64,000 bases of DNA from Sesamum alatum (lineage: Eukaryota; Streptophyta; Magnoliopsida; Lamiales; Pedaliaceae), in contig JACGWO010000005.1 in NCBI GenBank assembly GCA_034509735.1, positions 26,530,383 to 26,594,382 of the forward strand, given 5' to 3'. The notes below the pieces were generated by a model. That model had not been told where the DNA came from. It did not search any database and saw only the letters and a program-made list of their open reading frames with translations. The position numbers were made by a program, and so were the translations under genes. The first letter of the stretch is position 1. The number at the start of each line of letters is the position of its first letter. Of this stretch, positions 10,855 to 21,998 are shown one piece after another.

Positions 10855-12442
10855 AATATAATCAACTTGATCACTCACATTTCATTTTATTTCTCCACGT
10901 AGTCATCTCATAACACAACAATCAATCAAACTTGTCTTTTCCTAGTTGGCTTACTAGAAAAGTGATATAGTATTTTTCTCCACCAACTCAACCTCACCAT
11001 TCATTCATATATATACATGAATCCCCTTGACATGCCACACAGGCTCATCAATCTCATTTTGCATCATAGCTCTTTCATTGCGCATCAAAGCTCTTTTCGT
11101 TTCGCATCATAGCTCTTTCATATCGCATCATAGCTTTTTTCATTTCATTTTGCCATATAGGCTATTCAACAACATCAAGGGGTATTCATATCATAATTAC
11201 ATTCAATTTCCATCACTCCCTCAATTCCACATATCACTGCTCTTGTAAGCCAACTAGTCAAGTAATAGCCCATACCAGCACATTATCAATAGCAAGCACC
11301 AACAACACATCATTCAACAAATGGAATATTTCAATACATTTCGTCATTTCACTTTCACAACATTAATCAAATCAAATGATCAATAACTCATAGAATTCAA
11401 AATAGATTAATTCTAGCACGAATCATAGACTTACATAAGGGTAGTATCACAAAGAAAGAACACATATATAGATAGTACTAATTATTTACTTACCTCGATC
11501 TTATACAGATTTAGTTAGCAGATATGAAGTCGTTCGATCCTCTACTTTATCCCCGTGTCCTATCACAAGGTATAATGTGTATAATTAATATCTAGATTGT
11601 CAATTTCTAAATAAAATATTAAATAGTATTTATATATATATTTCACCAATCTCTCAATATTTCATTAAACCCCTCATCCTATTATAACTACCATTCTGAA
11701 TAACCATTTTGGATTTATTTATCTTAAAACATACTCATCTTTAGTAAATATAACATTTTCAAATATAATTCTATAGTATTTCTCAAATATAATTTTCAAC
11801 CCGATTAACTAAGCCAATCAATTATAGAAATTATTAAACTAGTAAATTAAGCAGTTTAAGCCATTAATTATAATACCCCTAATTCAATTGAGACATTTAA
11901 CCAAGCACTAATTTTTAAATACTCAAATTCATAAAATTTTCCGGTTAAACACTAAATCGAGTAGTATAAATAACATTTAATAAATGCACTTATTAAATAA
12001 TATAATTACATAAATTAATCATAATTTAAAACCATTAATTACTTACCTGCTTCTGAAAATGGCCAAAATATAAATTTTGAAATGTGCATGTGTGTGATTT
12101 ATTAAACAATTTTAAATGTTTATATCGTAACAAAAATTGCGGTTAGTGAAGTTGAGATTAGCTTCAAATTAGTGGTGCAAAGTGTTGGCAGCCACGTGGA
12201 GCTGCTTCCACTGTATTTCTCTCTTTTTTTTAAAAATAAATTTTGACCAAATTACAACTTGGTCTCTTAAGAATTTAAATGAATTTAGTTTACTCCTAAA
12301 AACTTTATAAGGTTTCAATTTAGTCCCTTAAAATTTTAATATATTCAAATTTTAAAATATACTTTATTTACTAATTAATATAAATCTCTTAAATAATTAC
12401 CAATCACTCCCACAATTATGTTAAAAAATTGTGGGCGTCACA
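10855..12442 (-). repeat. 5' LTR of the chromovirus, shortened
   Basis: It matches 4,497-6,116 of the other LTR and ends at 12,442 with GGGCGTCACA. The roughly 465 bp corresponding to 4,032-4,496 are missing. Only about 50 bp separate the match from the gag ATG, so the LTR end, primer-binding site and leader appear deleted. Four copies of the 21-bp unit lie at about 11,060-11,146. Confidence 0.8.
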
Positions 12443-12661
12443 GCTGGATTATCCGACTTAGGGGCTTCGAGAGAATTCTTTACATGGTCCAATCGTCAAG
12501 AGTCGCCAAACACTATTTTAGAACGACTTGATAGGGCGTGTGGCAACGATAATTCACAACACAATTATTGAAAATTGCGCATCACTGTGTTATCAACTAT
12601 TTGTTTGGATCATGTACCTCTTCATATTGAACTTGCACCGACTGATGATAAATGAAAAGTT
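12443..12661 (+). pseudogene. LINE ORF2 endonuclease, C-terminal part
   Basis: The frame resumes as LSDLG, FFTWSN, ILERLDRACGN and DHVPLHIEL, the C-terminal blocks of the L1 endonuclease (FTWSN, RLDR, DH.P). It is cut at 12,661 by the Mutator-like element. Confidence 0.8.
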
Positions 12662-15600
12662 GGGAAAATTGCAATTTTCGTCCCAAACTATAGGCTTCTG
12701 TGCAAGTTTAGTCTCATACTACATGAAATACCCAATTTTAGTCCCATAGTTTGACTTTTTGTTGCAATTTTAGTCCAACATTAAAAAACTGACAGAAACT
12801 GTTAAATTTTCAGCTAGAACGATGGGAAACTGGCAGGTACGATTTTGGGGGAAAAAAATGTTATAAGACATATTTTGGAGCCCAAAAAAAAGTTATTTTT
12901 CCTATAAATTTATCCTCATTTCCTTGGCACAATTCAGAGCAAACACATAAAAGTTTTAACAACAAAATGTGGACAAAAGAAATAAAGGCGTCAAATTCCA
13001 GATTTTATAACAGACATGAGTATGTTGTATTTATCAAAAAATATGGTGGCCTGGAAGTTACAAAAGGAAAAACATGTAAATAATCGTAAATAATATGCAT
13101 GGGCCTTCACAAAAAACAAAACTGACAAACACAAGAAGCCAAAATAAAAGAGACAAAATGTTACATCAATCCTCTTCAGCTCCCGCTTGTGCTTGAGTGT
13201 TTTTTTGATTTTTTTGGTTCCTGCTACAGCAGCCCTCAAATTTGGCAAAGTCACAAACTTTTTTCCATCATCTTAAAGTATGACTAGGGAACTGGTGCTT
13301 CAATTGAAGATGGACTGGAGTTTAGAGTGACATGTGGATGAAAAGCCATTGGAGCAGAGTTCCTTATTTGGACCCTTGGTGGATTAAAAGTTTGCTTCAA
13401 CACAACAAATCAGTAAAATAGAGATACAAGAACTGTACAATAACTTAAAAAATACCTTGTTGACTGTTTTTGGCCTTTTAGCTAGCTCACTTTGAATGAA
13501 GGGCCCTTGTCTTAGTATAACCTACTCACATTCATGATTAAGGAGACATGATAAAAATATTTTCTTTAATTCAAACTTGTTCAGATGTAAATATAAAATT
13601 GAATTTGCCTCTTTTATTGCATTGGTAGTAGCAAAACAGTAGGGCATCCTTGACTTTGTCGTTTTTCTTGCCTGCAAAAGTAAATACACATGGTTAATAA
13701 ATTATATTCTCATTGATATGCACATTGAATACAATAAAAATAATTGGTACTTATAGTCATTTTGGTCTATGTGAGCCCCTCTATTTCTTCTTGTGTTGCT
13801 TCCTGTGTTGTTGGGGGATACTTCAGCCACATCAACCTCATCATCAGCAGTAGTAACAACAACATCAACCTCCTCAGTAGCATCAACAACAACACCCTCT
13901 GTTTTAGCTACTAGTTGAGGCTCTGTTTCAGCTACTTCATTCGGGAACTCCTCAACAAACTTCCTCCATGTACATCCCTTCCTATTATGACCTACCCCTT
14001 CCCCAACAAAACATACAGTTCACCTTCTATTTCAGTCTTTTCATTTTCTACTCCACATTGGTCACTTTTCTTTCTTGTTCTTCCTTGGTTGCTCATCTAG
14101 CTCAAGCCTCCTTGCTCTAGATGGTCTCCCTTTTTTTCTTCCACGGTTTGGTGAAGTGGTGGGATGTAACCTGTTTTATCCCACAGACTTGGCCCATCTA
14201 ATGGCATTATAGCTGGCTCATATACCTTTCTATAAGTATCCATAAAATAGCAAACATTCACAAAGTCATCGAGTCCAGTCTTTGCACAAATAGCACTAGT
14301 GCCATGTTTACAAGGAATCCCACTAAACTGCCATCTCCTACATGAGCAAGTGTGTGCTCTCAAGTCAACTAAGAATCTATTGCCATCATAACAAGAAATT
14401 TCATAATCCCAGTCACTTGATTTAATTGGTAAGCAATCCCCGGCCTTCAACTTGTTCTTCTCAATTATCTTTTTTATCTTAGGGCATAGTTTTTTTCCAT
14501 CCCATTTGTTGGCACATCTGTCACTATTCTGTTGAAGCCTGCTCATCAACCACTTTCTAATCCACTCCAACATGGTAAATATAGATTTCTCCCTGGCCTT
14601 CAATATAATGCTATCGAATGACTCACAAATGTTGTTAAGCAAAATATCACATTTAGGCCATTCATTAAAATGGGATCTAGACCATAGTGAAGTAGGTTTA
14701 TCTTGTAACCATTCTAAGCATATGGGGTCTAACTTACCAATTTCTTGAACACATTCATCAAAAGCTGACACTGTTGTTGCCTTTGTTGCACTCCATAGTG
14801 CCCTTTTAAATGCCAATCCCTTATAACCCACTGATTTCATATTCAAATAGAGGTGTTTTACACAGAATCTGTTGTCAGCACCTGGAAATACCTTCTCAAA
14901 AGCAGATATAAGCCATTTCTGTTTGTCACTTATGAAAGTGAACACATCATGTCTCTGTATTAGCAAGTCTTCTTTTAACAACATTAAAAACCACTCCCAT
15001 GCCACTTTTGTTTCATTAGTCACAACTATGTATGCAATTGGAAATAATGAATTATTAGGGTCTATTGAACTGCAGTGAGTAAGACCCACCAATGTGGACC
15101 CTTCAAATGGCATCCATCAACACCAATAATGGGTCTCCATCCAGCAAGAAAACCTTCTTTAAGTGCTTGAAAGCATACATACAATCTCTCAATTTTTTTG
15201 TTGTCACTACCATCCCCTTCATTAATCAAATTCGATATCATTGTTGATCCAGGATTTTTAATTCTCAATGCATTTGAATAATTCTACAACTTGGCATATT
15301 GCTCATCAGAGTTGCCCTCAATTATCTTAAGGGCTTCTCTCTTAGCTCTGTATGCCTGGTACTTTGACACATTACACTTTAATTCTTTAGTTACATCATT
15401 TCTGAAGCCCTACATATTCCTATTTAAGATCAAACACAAATGCCTCTTCAATCTTCTTAGACAACCATTGCAGTTTAACATTCTCGACATGATAGCTTCT
15501 CCCACAACTGTGATTAGGGTTGTATTCTCTTATCTGAAATGAAGCTTCATTTTTCACTTTAAGTGCATTAATATGCCATTGACAACCAGTTTCTGAACAT

Positions 15601-16870
15601 CGAGCATATATTCTTATGTTGTCATTCTTTATAATTTTTAAATTTCTTCCCGTTTTAATAGCATGAGAGTGTACAGAATTCCTTAACTGTTTCTTACTAC
15701 TAAACATCATACTAATCACAAAATCAGGTTCAAACTTGTTATTGGAATTAAATTCAGAATATGTTTTATGCCTATTCCCATCCTCAGAATCCCTATCACT
15801 GTCAAACTCCTCACTGCTTCCCGCATCATCAGACTCTTCCCCAAATACATCTTCATGCACTGCCTCATTCCTCTCACTTGGCCCAGCCCATTCTACACCG
15901 TTGTCAACATGTTTTTCAAACAACACATCATCACTCTAATTCCCCTCACTCTCCCCATCTTCTAAATTATAGTCACTATCATGCAACTTACTGTCTACCC
16001 CATCTTCTTGGAATGAAAATAAAAACAAAACAATAAAAAAAGAACATTAATACATACACACAAACAGAATGAACAAAAATAGGTCATATTATGTGCATAA
16101 AAAAATGCAGAAACAACACAAGGGACCACAGAATTTAAAATACATTTCAATGCCAATAACACCAACGGAAACAACAACAAGGACCACCATAAAAAATAAA
16201 GGGACAACACCAGTAAGGTCCCACTAACATAAAGAAAAAAAAAAATACATATTCCACTTCAAAAAGTTTGTAAAAATAAACACAAAACATTCATACAAAC
16301 CACTTCATTACATGATTTTGTGGACAACAACAAAAAAAAATAAACAAATAACTGTAAAAAGAAAACTTACAATAATCTGGAGTTGGGCACCTTATCAGCT
16401 TAGGAGCGTGCAATATTTAGCTTTCCTCGACAACAAAAAGCTTGCTCCTCGTTTAGCAAGAAAATCCTTCACTTTGCCTCTTCGTTCTTGGGGGAGAAAT
16501 TTCTCTTATCTGAAAGTGGGAATTAGGGATTAGGGCTCGTTTCTCTTCTCTTCGTTTACATAATTTAGGTACTTTAAATTTTAGGCTTTTACTCTTGTCA
16601 ACGCTTTTTACTCTTGGTAACACGCTTTTGACATTTGCTGCTTTTTTTTAAAACAAAATTAACCCCAGCATGGTTCCCCCCAAAATCGGCGTTAGTAGGT
16701 TGACATACCTATTTCATCCGGTCAACTTATGATTTCCGCCAGTTTTTTAATATTCGGACTAAAATTGCAACAAAAAGTTAAATTGTGGGAGTAAAATTGA
16801 CTATTTCATGTAGTATGAGACTAAACTTGCATAGAAGCCTATAGTTTGGGATGAAAATTGCAATTTTCTC
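12662..16870 (-). mobile_element. Mutator-like element (MULE) with transposase
   Basis: A 9-bp target duplication TGAAAAGTT lies at 12,653-12,661 and 16,871-16,879. The ends GGGAAAATTGCAATTTTC and GAGAAAATTGCAATTTTC begin terminal inverted repeats of roughly 150-200 bp that stay highly similar through CTATAGGCTTCTGTGCAAG. The interior encodes a MuDR-type transposase on the minus strand (about 16,010-13,900). It sits in the LINE between the endonuclease and the reverse transcriptase. The well-kept TIRs and duplication suggest a fairly recent insertion, although the transposase is broken. Confidence 0.92.
13900..16010 (-). pseudogene. MuDR-family transposase, frameshifted
   Basis: The acidic N-terminus and MuDR DNA-binding domain (FEPDFVISMMFSSKKQLRN, then CSETGCQWHINA) lie at 15,926-15,420. 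The MULE transposase domain starts with GVDGCHLKG (first catalytic Asp) near 15,130. It continues after a frame break near 15,066 with SIDPNNSLFPIAY, then FISDKQKWL (second Asp region) and RFCVKHLYLNM. A SWIM zinc finger CSCRRWQFSGIPCKH lies at about 14,340. A further one-base shift in an A-run near 14,140 leads into a C-terminal CCHC-like knuckle (GHNRKGC, about 13,960) with one Cys replaced by Gly. A stop also interrupts the N-terminus near 15,938. It is probably inactive. Confidence 0.88.
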
Positions 16871-17804
16871 TGAAAAGTTTCTATCCGTCCGTTCCGCTTC
16901 TAAGAAGCTTGAATGCGCTCAGAGGATTGCAGTAACTTATCTCGGACTCTTGGCAACAACCTGATGGGAGTTCGGCTCAAGGACAACTGCAGCGCAATTC
17001 CAAATCCTATCGACTTCTACTTAGTCGAAAGCACATGCGGAACCAAGTTCTATAGAATGATATTAGAGATATTCAGAAGGATATTCAGTGCCTTCAGAAA
17101 CAAGTTATTACTCCTGAGACCAAGCAGAAAGAAAGTATGTTAAGGAAAGAATTGAAAAGATTACTTTAGGCTGAAGAAATTTTATGGAAGGAACGAGCCA
17201 AAGTTCATTGGCTCCGTGAAGGTGATTGTAATACGAAAATTTTTTATACCCAAGAAGATTCGGCGTCTTAAGAATTTGAAGTGTACATGGATCGAAAACG
17301 AGAAAGAATTAGAACACCATATCACTCAGTACTTTGGGAGAGTTTTCAGCTCTGCCGAGCCACCGATCAAAGAATTGGAATGTGGGGTGGAAGCATTGAC
17401 CCGCAAGGTTGACAAGGACATGAACTCAAAATTGCTAAAGCCATACATCATCGAAGAAATCACATCCGTTATCTCCCTTATGGCCTCTATCAAATCACCG
17501 GGACCAACGGTATGCCCCCTATTTTCTTTCACAAAGACTAGCATATCGTTAAGATGATGTGATTAATTGCATACTTATCATCCTTAACGGCCGTGTTCTT
17601 GACCCTACTTTGAACTTTACCCACATTGTTTTGATTCCTAAATATAAAAGGCCTAAACTTATTACTCACTTTCGTTCTATTAGCTTATGCAATGTGATAA
17701 TGAAAATTGCCACAAAGTGTATTGCTAATAGATTGAAACTCTTGCTTGATAGAATTCTTGCGCCTACACAATCTGCATTTGTCCCTGGCGAACTTATTAC
17801 AGAT
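16871..17804 (+). pseudogene. LINE ORF2 reverse transcriptase, N-terminal part
   Basis: Frames read WLREGDCNTKFF-like sequence near 17,210, FGRVFSS, then NFTHIVLIPKYKRP, FRSISLCNVIMKI and APTQSAFVPGELITD up to 17,804. These are the standard blocks leading into the L1 reverse transcriptase. Several stops are present. The hAT element interrupts it at 17,804. Confidence 0.85.
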
Positions 17805-18533
17805 CAAGATGCATAGTGGGCCGAATTGGGCCAACCCAGCCCAAGACCTGAATAACCCAATAAAAAAAAGTGGGTTCGGCCTAGGCCCACCTGGAACCGG
17901 GCCAGTCAATGGTCCAGGACCACCTGGTCCTGGGCCTTTTTTTCTTTCAATAATGTATGACATATAATTTTTATTTTATTCTTTTAAGCTAACTATTCTA
18001 CTAGGTTTTTTTTATACTTTTTAAACTCTAAAATTTTCATCTTTATTGTTCTACTTCTAAATTTTTAGTACATTAATTTATTTAATACTATTTATTTATT
18101 TATTTTGGAAGTTTATTTTAAGTCCTTTTTGGATTTTTTATTCTAAGTTTATTATTGTAAGCTTGTTAATCAAATTATTATTTGAGTTTATTATCTAGTC
18201 TTAACTACTTTTTTAGTCATAAATTTTTGTGTGATTTAATTTATTAATTATTTATTTTATAATCCAACCATAAATTTGAGTAATTGCTCAAAAAATACCT
18301 CAATTTCATAAAATAATAATAAAAAAAAAATAATTACATCTTGGCCTTATCCGGGCCTAGTCCAGGCCTCAATCGAGATGGTCCATGGGCTGGGCCTGGG
18401 TTAAATGGACCTAATTGGGGACCATTTAAAGGCCCAAGACCACCCCAGGATCAACTATAAACAGTAGTGGGGCAGCCTTTTTCGGGCTGGTTCGTACCGG
18501 TCCTAGCTAGCCCCACCTACTGTGCACCTTGAA
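17805..18533. mobile_element. Non-autonomous hAT element
   Basis: The left end CAAGATGCATAGTGGGCC and the inverted right end CAAGGTGCACAGTAGGTG are hAT-type termini. Both have GGGCC-rich subterminal DNA, usual for hAT elements. The flanks are TTACAGAT (17,797-17,804) and TGACAAAT (18,534-18,541), an 8-bp duplication with two differences. The 0.73-kb interior is AT-rich and has no transposase. Confidence 0.8.
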
Positions 18534-19411
18534 TGACAAATAATGTGTTGATCGCCTTTGAGATTAACCATTTTCTCAAGAACAAGAATTGAGGCAAGAT
18601 GGGGCACATGATGCTCAAACTGGATATAAGCCAAGCGTATGACAAAGTCGAGTGGAGCTTCCTTCGCCAGGTACTTTTTAAATTAGGATTCCATGATCAT
18701 TTTATTGAGCTTGCCTTACTCTGCGTCTCTTCTGTCTCATATTCTATTATGTTGGCAAGCAATTCGGTCACATTTCTCCGGAAGGAGGGCTCCGTCAGGG
18801 GACCCTCTTTCGCCTTATCTCTTTCTCTTGTGTGTGGAGGCCCTTAGTTCGTTATTCTCCAAAGCTGAATCTCTTGGTCACTTACAGGGTATTAGTATTT
18901 GTACGGGTGCACCTAGTATCTCTCATTTATTTGTTGCTGATGATACTCTCATTTGTACCCAAGCCTCGCTCGAGGCCATGCATTGTATTGAATCTATCCT
19001 TCAGGTGTACAGCAAAGCTTCAGGTCAGGAAATAAATCTTCACAAGTCGGTGGTCGTCTTCAGCAAAAATACCTATGTTTCCTTGATGCTTGATATCTCC
19101 GAGGAACTTGGAATTAGGCGGGCCGAGCGACATGAAAAATATTTGGGGCTGCCCTCCGTTATTGGACATACATGTAAAGTTGTGTTTGAGTCCATCAGAG
19201 ATAGGATTTGGCAGAAATTCAGTTCGTGGGGTGAGAAACAGTTATCCCAAGCTAGTAAGGAGGTTCTCATCAAGGCAGTTGTGTAGGCCATTCCGATTTA
19301 CTCAATGGGAGTGTTCCGGCTGCAGAAGGGCCTTATCCGCAAGATTGAGAGGATGATAGCTAGTTTTTTGTGGAAGTCCGGTGACAATCAGAAAATTCTG
19401 GCTTTCATGGA
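18534..19411 (+). pseudogene. LINE ORF2 reverse transcriptase, catalytic part
   Basis: MLKLDISQAYDKVEWSFL (first catalytic Asp) lies at about 18,612, GDPLSPYLF near 18,795, HLFVADDTLI (the Asp-Asp pair) near 18,930, and KYLGLPSVIG near 19,140. One frameshift separates the first two blocks and a stop falls after KAVV at 19,286. The core catalytic residues survive. Confidence 0.88.
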
Positions 19412-20979
19412 ATAAGTTTGTGCGCTACCAAGCTTGTGGGATGCCTCAGCTTGAGAGATTTACGAGCATTTGATAGGCTATGCAATTTTGGTGTCTTCTC
19501 ACATATCCAACATCGTTGGTTGCACGCCTTCTCGGTGCTTGTTACTTCCCCGAAATTTCTATTCTTGAAGCGAAGTTGGGAACGAAACCATCACTCACTT
19601 GGCGTAGCATCCTCTCAACAAAAACTCTCATCCAAACGGGTCTTCGCTGGAGAATTGGAGATGGATTACGAACTCGGATATGGATCAACCCATGGATCCC
19701 CAAACTGCCAGTCTTTCATCCTAGCTCTCGGCCAGAACCATTGTCCCCTTCCTACCATGGCAAGTCACTTGATTGATCATTTTATTCATGATTGGAATGT
19801 TCCTCTAGTTAAATCTCTCTTTGACCACATGGATTGTCAACCCATCTTATCTATTTCAATCAGCACACCTCCTCTACATGATGAAATGATATGGCACTTC
19901 ACTAAGTCCGGATCCTTTTTCGTTAAATCTGCTTATGGTCTGACTTATGATTCGAACCAATAGTATTCTCCAAGTTCGTTGACCGCCTCTTTTGCTGCTA
20001 TGCTTACTGGATGGAAAGGAATTTGGCAAGCCAAAGTTCATAATAAAATCAAAGTATTTTCCTAGAGATTATGCATGGACTCTCTACCACTCGGACAGAA
20101 CTTTGCTTGTCGTATTCCTGGAATCAATATTTTATGTCCTCTTTGCGAAGCACCAGACGAATCGGAGCAACACACTTTTCTCCTTTGTCCCTTTAACCAT
20201 ATGGTTTGGTGCTTATCTGATTTGCGCTGGCCACTATTTTCAAGTGGGGCGACCAATGCTCGCGACTGGATTTTTCATGCCCATCGGGAATTTGATAATC
20301 TTGATTTCTATCTCTTACTTGTCATTATTTGGTTGATTTGGTGGTGTCGGAACAAGAAATGGCGGAAATGAGTCATGCTCTCTAGAACGGATTGTTTCAT
20401 TTGCCCGGCATTACCTTAGGCTTTCTACGGCTTTCTCGATCCTTATCGCAGTATACATAACTGTCTTGCTCCCTCAACTTGGACACTGCCACCGCATGGA
20501 GTGGTCAAGCTTAATGTTGGTGCTGCTATCTTCTTGCAGGAAGGAGACTTAGCTGTGGGCGTTGTTGCTCGTGATTTTCAGGGATACTGCCTTGCTTGGA
20601 CGACTAGCCGAGACAACTGAATGCTCCATCCTAAAGAAGCAGAAGCATGGGCTGCTCGTATTGCTATTAGACTTGCTATTCGGCGTGGATGGACTCATAT
20701 TATTATTGAAACTGATTGCGCTACACTTCATTCGTATCTTTCTCTTTCGAAGATTTCCTCCCCTATTTGTGGATTGATTGTTCATGACATTCTCTCTTAT
20801 TCCATTGTTTTCTTCTTGTCCTTTTTCTTTAATTCGTAGAACTGGTAACGTACTAGCCCACTCTCTCGCCCGCTATGCTCATGGTCGAGATTAAGGCCCC
20901 TCAAGTCTTCCTTTTCCTAGTTGTCAACTAATTTTGGCGTTTTTGCCTTCATAATAATGTTGGATTTCCCTTTAAAAAA
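19412..20979 (+). pseudogene. LINE ORF2 C-terminus: zf-RVT and RNase H
   Basis: After mixed-frame connection sequence (LTWRSILSTKTLIQTGLRWRI...), the zf-RVT domain reads HNKIKVF and then LCPLCEAPDESEQHTFLLCPF near 20,135. The RVT_3 RNase H follows as VARDFQG, EAEAWAARIAIRLA and IIIETDCATLHS at 20,560-20,730. The 3' end is TTTAAAAAAA at about 20,979. Confidence 0.82.
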
Positions 20980-21998
20980 AATGACACATACTTCTCGTTT
21001 ATAAAAAGTTAAGATATGTATCAATCATCCAACCACTCGGTGAAACACTGAATGCAACATCTACACAGCGTTTGGTTTTATTTTTAGTTTGTTTTGTGTT
21101 GATTTGTGGAGATAGAGAGAGAAAAATAGAGATAAATAAGTGTGTGTTAGAAAATGGTGTATGTTTGGGTTTGTTTTTGGAGTTAATTTTAAATAGTGTA
21201 AAAAATATATTGTACGTATTGTGTTATATATTGGGAGACAAAAAATACTGTTCATTGTCAAATTATGCCTCTTTTATATATTTTTATATATGTATATAAT
21301 AATATTTTTTTTTGTATGTATTTGTTGTATATTATGAGACAAAAAATACTATTCATTGTCAAATTATGTCTCTTTTATATATTTTTATAAATGTATATAT
21401 ATAATAATATTTGTTTGTTTGTAGGTGAATGTATGTATATATGGGAGAACGGACCAAAACACCCAATAAAAGTATTTTAGGTAATATTATATTTGATTTT
21501 GTTTTTTCTCTATCTCAGAAACATGCAGAAAATGAAACCAAACAAAGGGCTAGAGTCTACAAGATTTTTAAGTATTTATTTATTTTCTCTCTTACTATAA
21601 AACTACAAGTATTAGTGGTGACTTATTTGATGAATAGAGTGTAAAGACATGGGACTCATGAGAAATTCTAACCCATATCGAATTTGGTCGAACCTAAAAT
21701 TAATTATATAATAAGTGCAATATACTTACTGTGTAATTGATATACAATTCAAGAAAAATGATCAGTTACATAACAAATATTTCACACTGCTCTGCCGTTA
21801 ATTTAATTAGCCCAAACCTGATTTGGGTAAAAAAAATTCCTTGACTAACTTGTTTGGAAAGAGGAAACCTGCTAGACTATCGGAACTTCTTTCAACAACA
21901 AAGGAAAAGAGGCACTTCTGTACAAGAAAGAGTCCTCAAGATGAACGGCACCCCAAGAAAAAAAAAAAGGAGAAAAATAGAAAACGAAAACACAGTTC
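20980..21998. other. AT-rich spacer with a duplicated block
   Basis: This separates the LINE 3' end from the end of the mTERF gene. It holds the tandem pair at 21,216-21,421. Short open frames here show no recognisable domains. No gene is seen. Confidence 0.6.
21216..21421. repeat. Tandem duplication, unit about 102 bp, two copies
   Basis: Copies start at 21,216 and 21,318 and share GGAGACAAAAAATACT or GAGACAAAAAATACT, TTCATTGTCAAATTATG and CTCTTTTATATATTTTTAT, with a few substitutions. Confidence 0.85.

Larger units (their letters stand above)
4032..12442 (-). mobile_element. Ty3/gypsy chromovirus (Tekay-like), defective
   Basis: The element is inserted in the LINE endonuclease with the 5-bp duplication GCTGG (4027-4031 and 12443-12447). 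Its outer ends are TG/CA (TGTAGCACCC... and ...GGGCGTCACA on the plus strand). On the minus strand, in order, are gag with zinc knuckles, protease, reverse transcriptase, RNase H, integrase and a chromodomain; this order and the chromodomain place it among chromoviruses. Every enzymatic part is interrupted by shifts or stops. The upstream LTR (10,855-12,442) lacks about 465 bp that the downstream LTR has, and no primer-binding site is seen, so it cannot be autonomous. Confidence 0.92.
3207..20979 (+). mobile_element. L1-type LINE, decayed, split by three later insertions
   Basis: The LINE pieces are 3207-4031, 12443-12661, 16871-17804 and 18534-20979. They read in order: the ORF1/ORF2 junction, endonuclease, reverse transcriptase, zf-RVT domain, RNase H and an A-rich 3' end (about 20,972-20,979). 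Removing the gypsy element rejoins DRAG to LSDLG. Removing the hAT element rejoins ELITD to NVLIAFEINHFL, a conserved plant L1 stretch. ORF1 is largely missing, so the copy is 5'-truncated. Many stops and shifts show it is dead. The exact 5' end and its target duplication could not be defined because it abuts the Harbinger-like element. Confidence 0.85.

Noticed and set aside
15736..16036. Several overlapping plus-strand open frames
   Set aside because: They are shadows of the acidic N-terminus of the MULE transposase on the minus strand.
17819..17945. GGGCC-rich block that could be read as a GC-rich promoter or island
   Set aside because: It is subterminal DNA of the hAT element with matching sequence at the other end.
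20560..20840. Possible host RNase H-like gene
   Set aside because: It follows LINE reverse transcriptase and zf-RVT in order and ends at the LINE A-rich tail.
20972..21060. Target duplication for the 3-21 kb LINE (ATGACACATAC versus the 3,230 region)
   Set aside because: The match to CATACATATGACTACT is too loose and the 5' end of the LINE is not defined.
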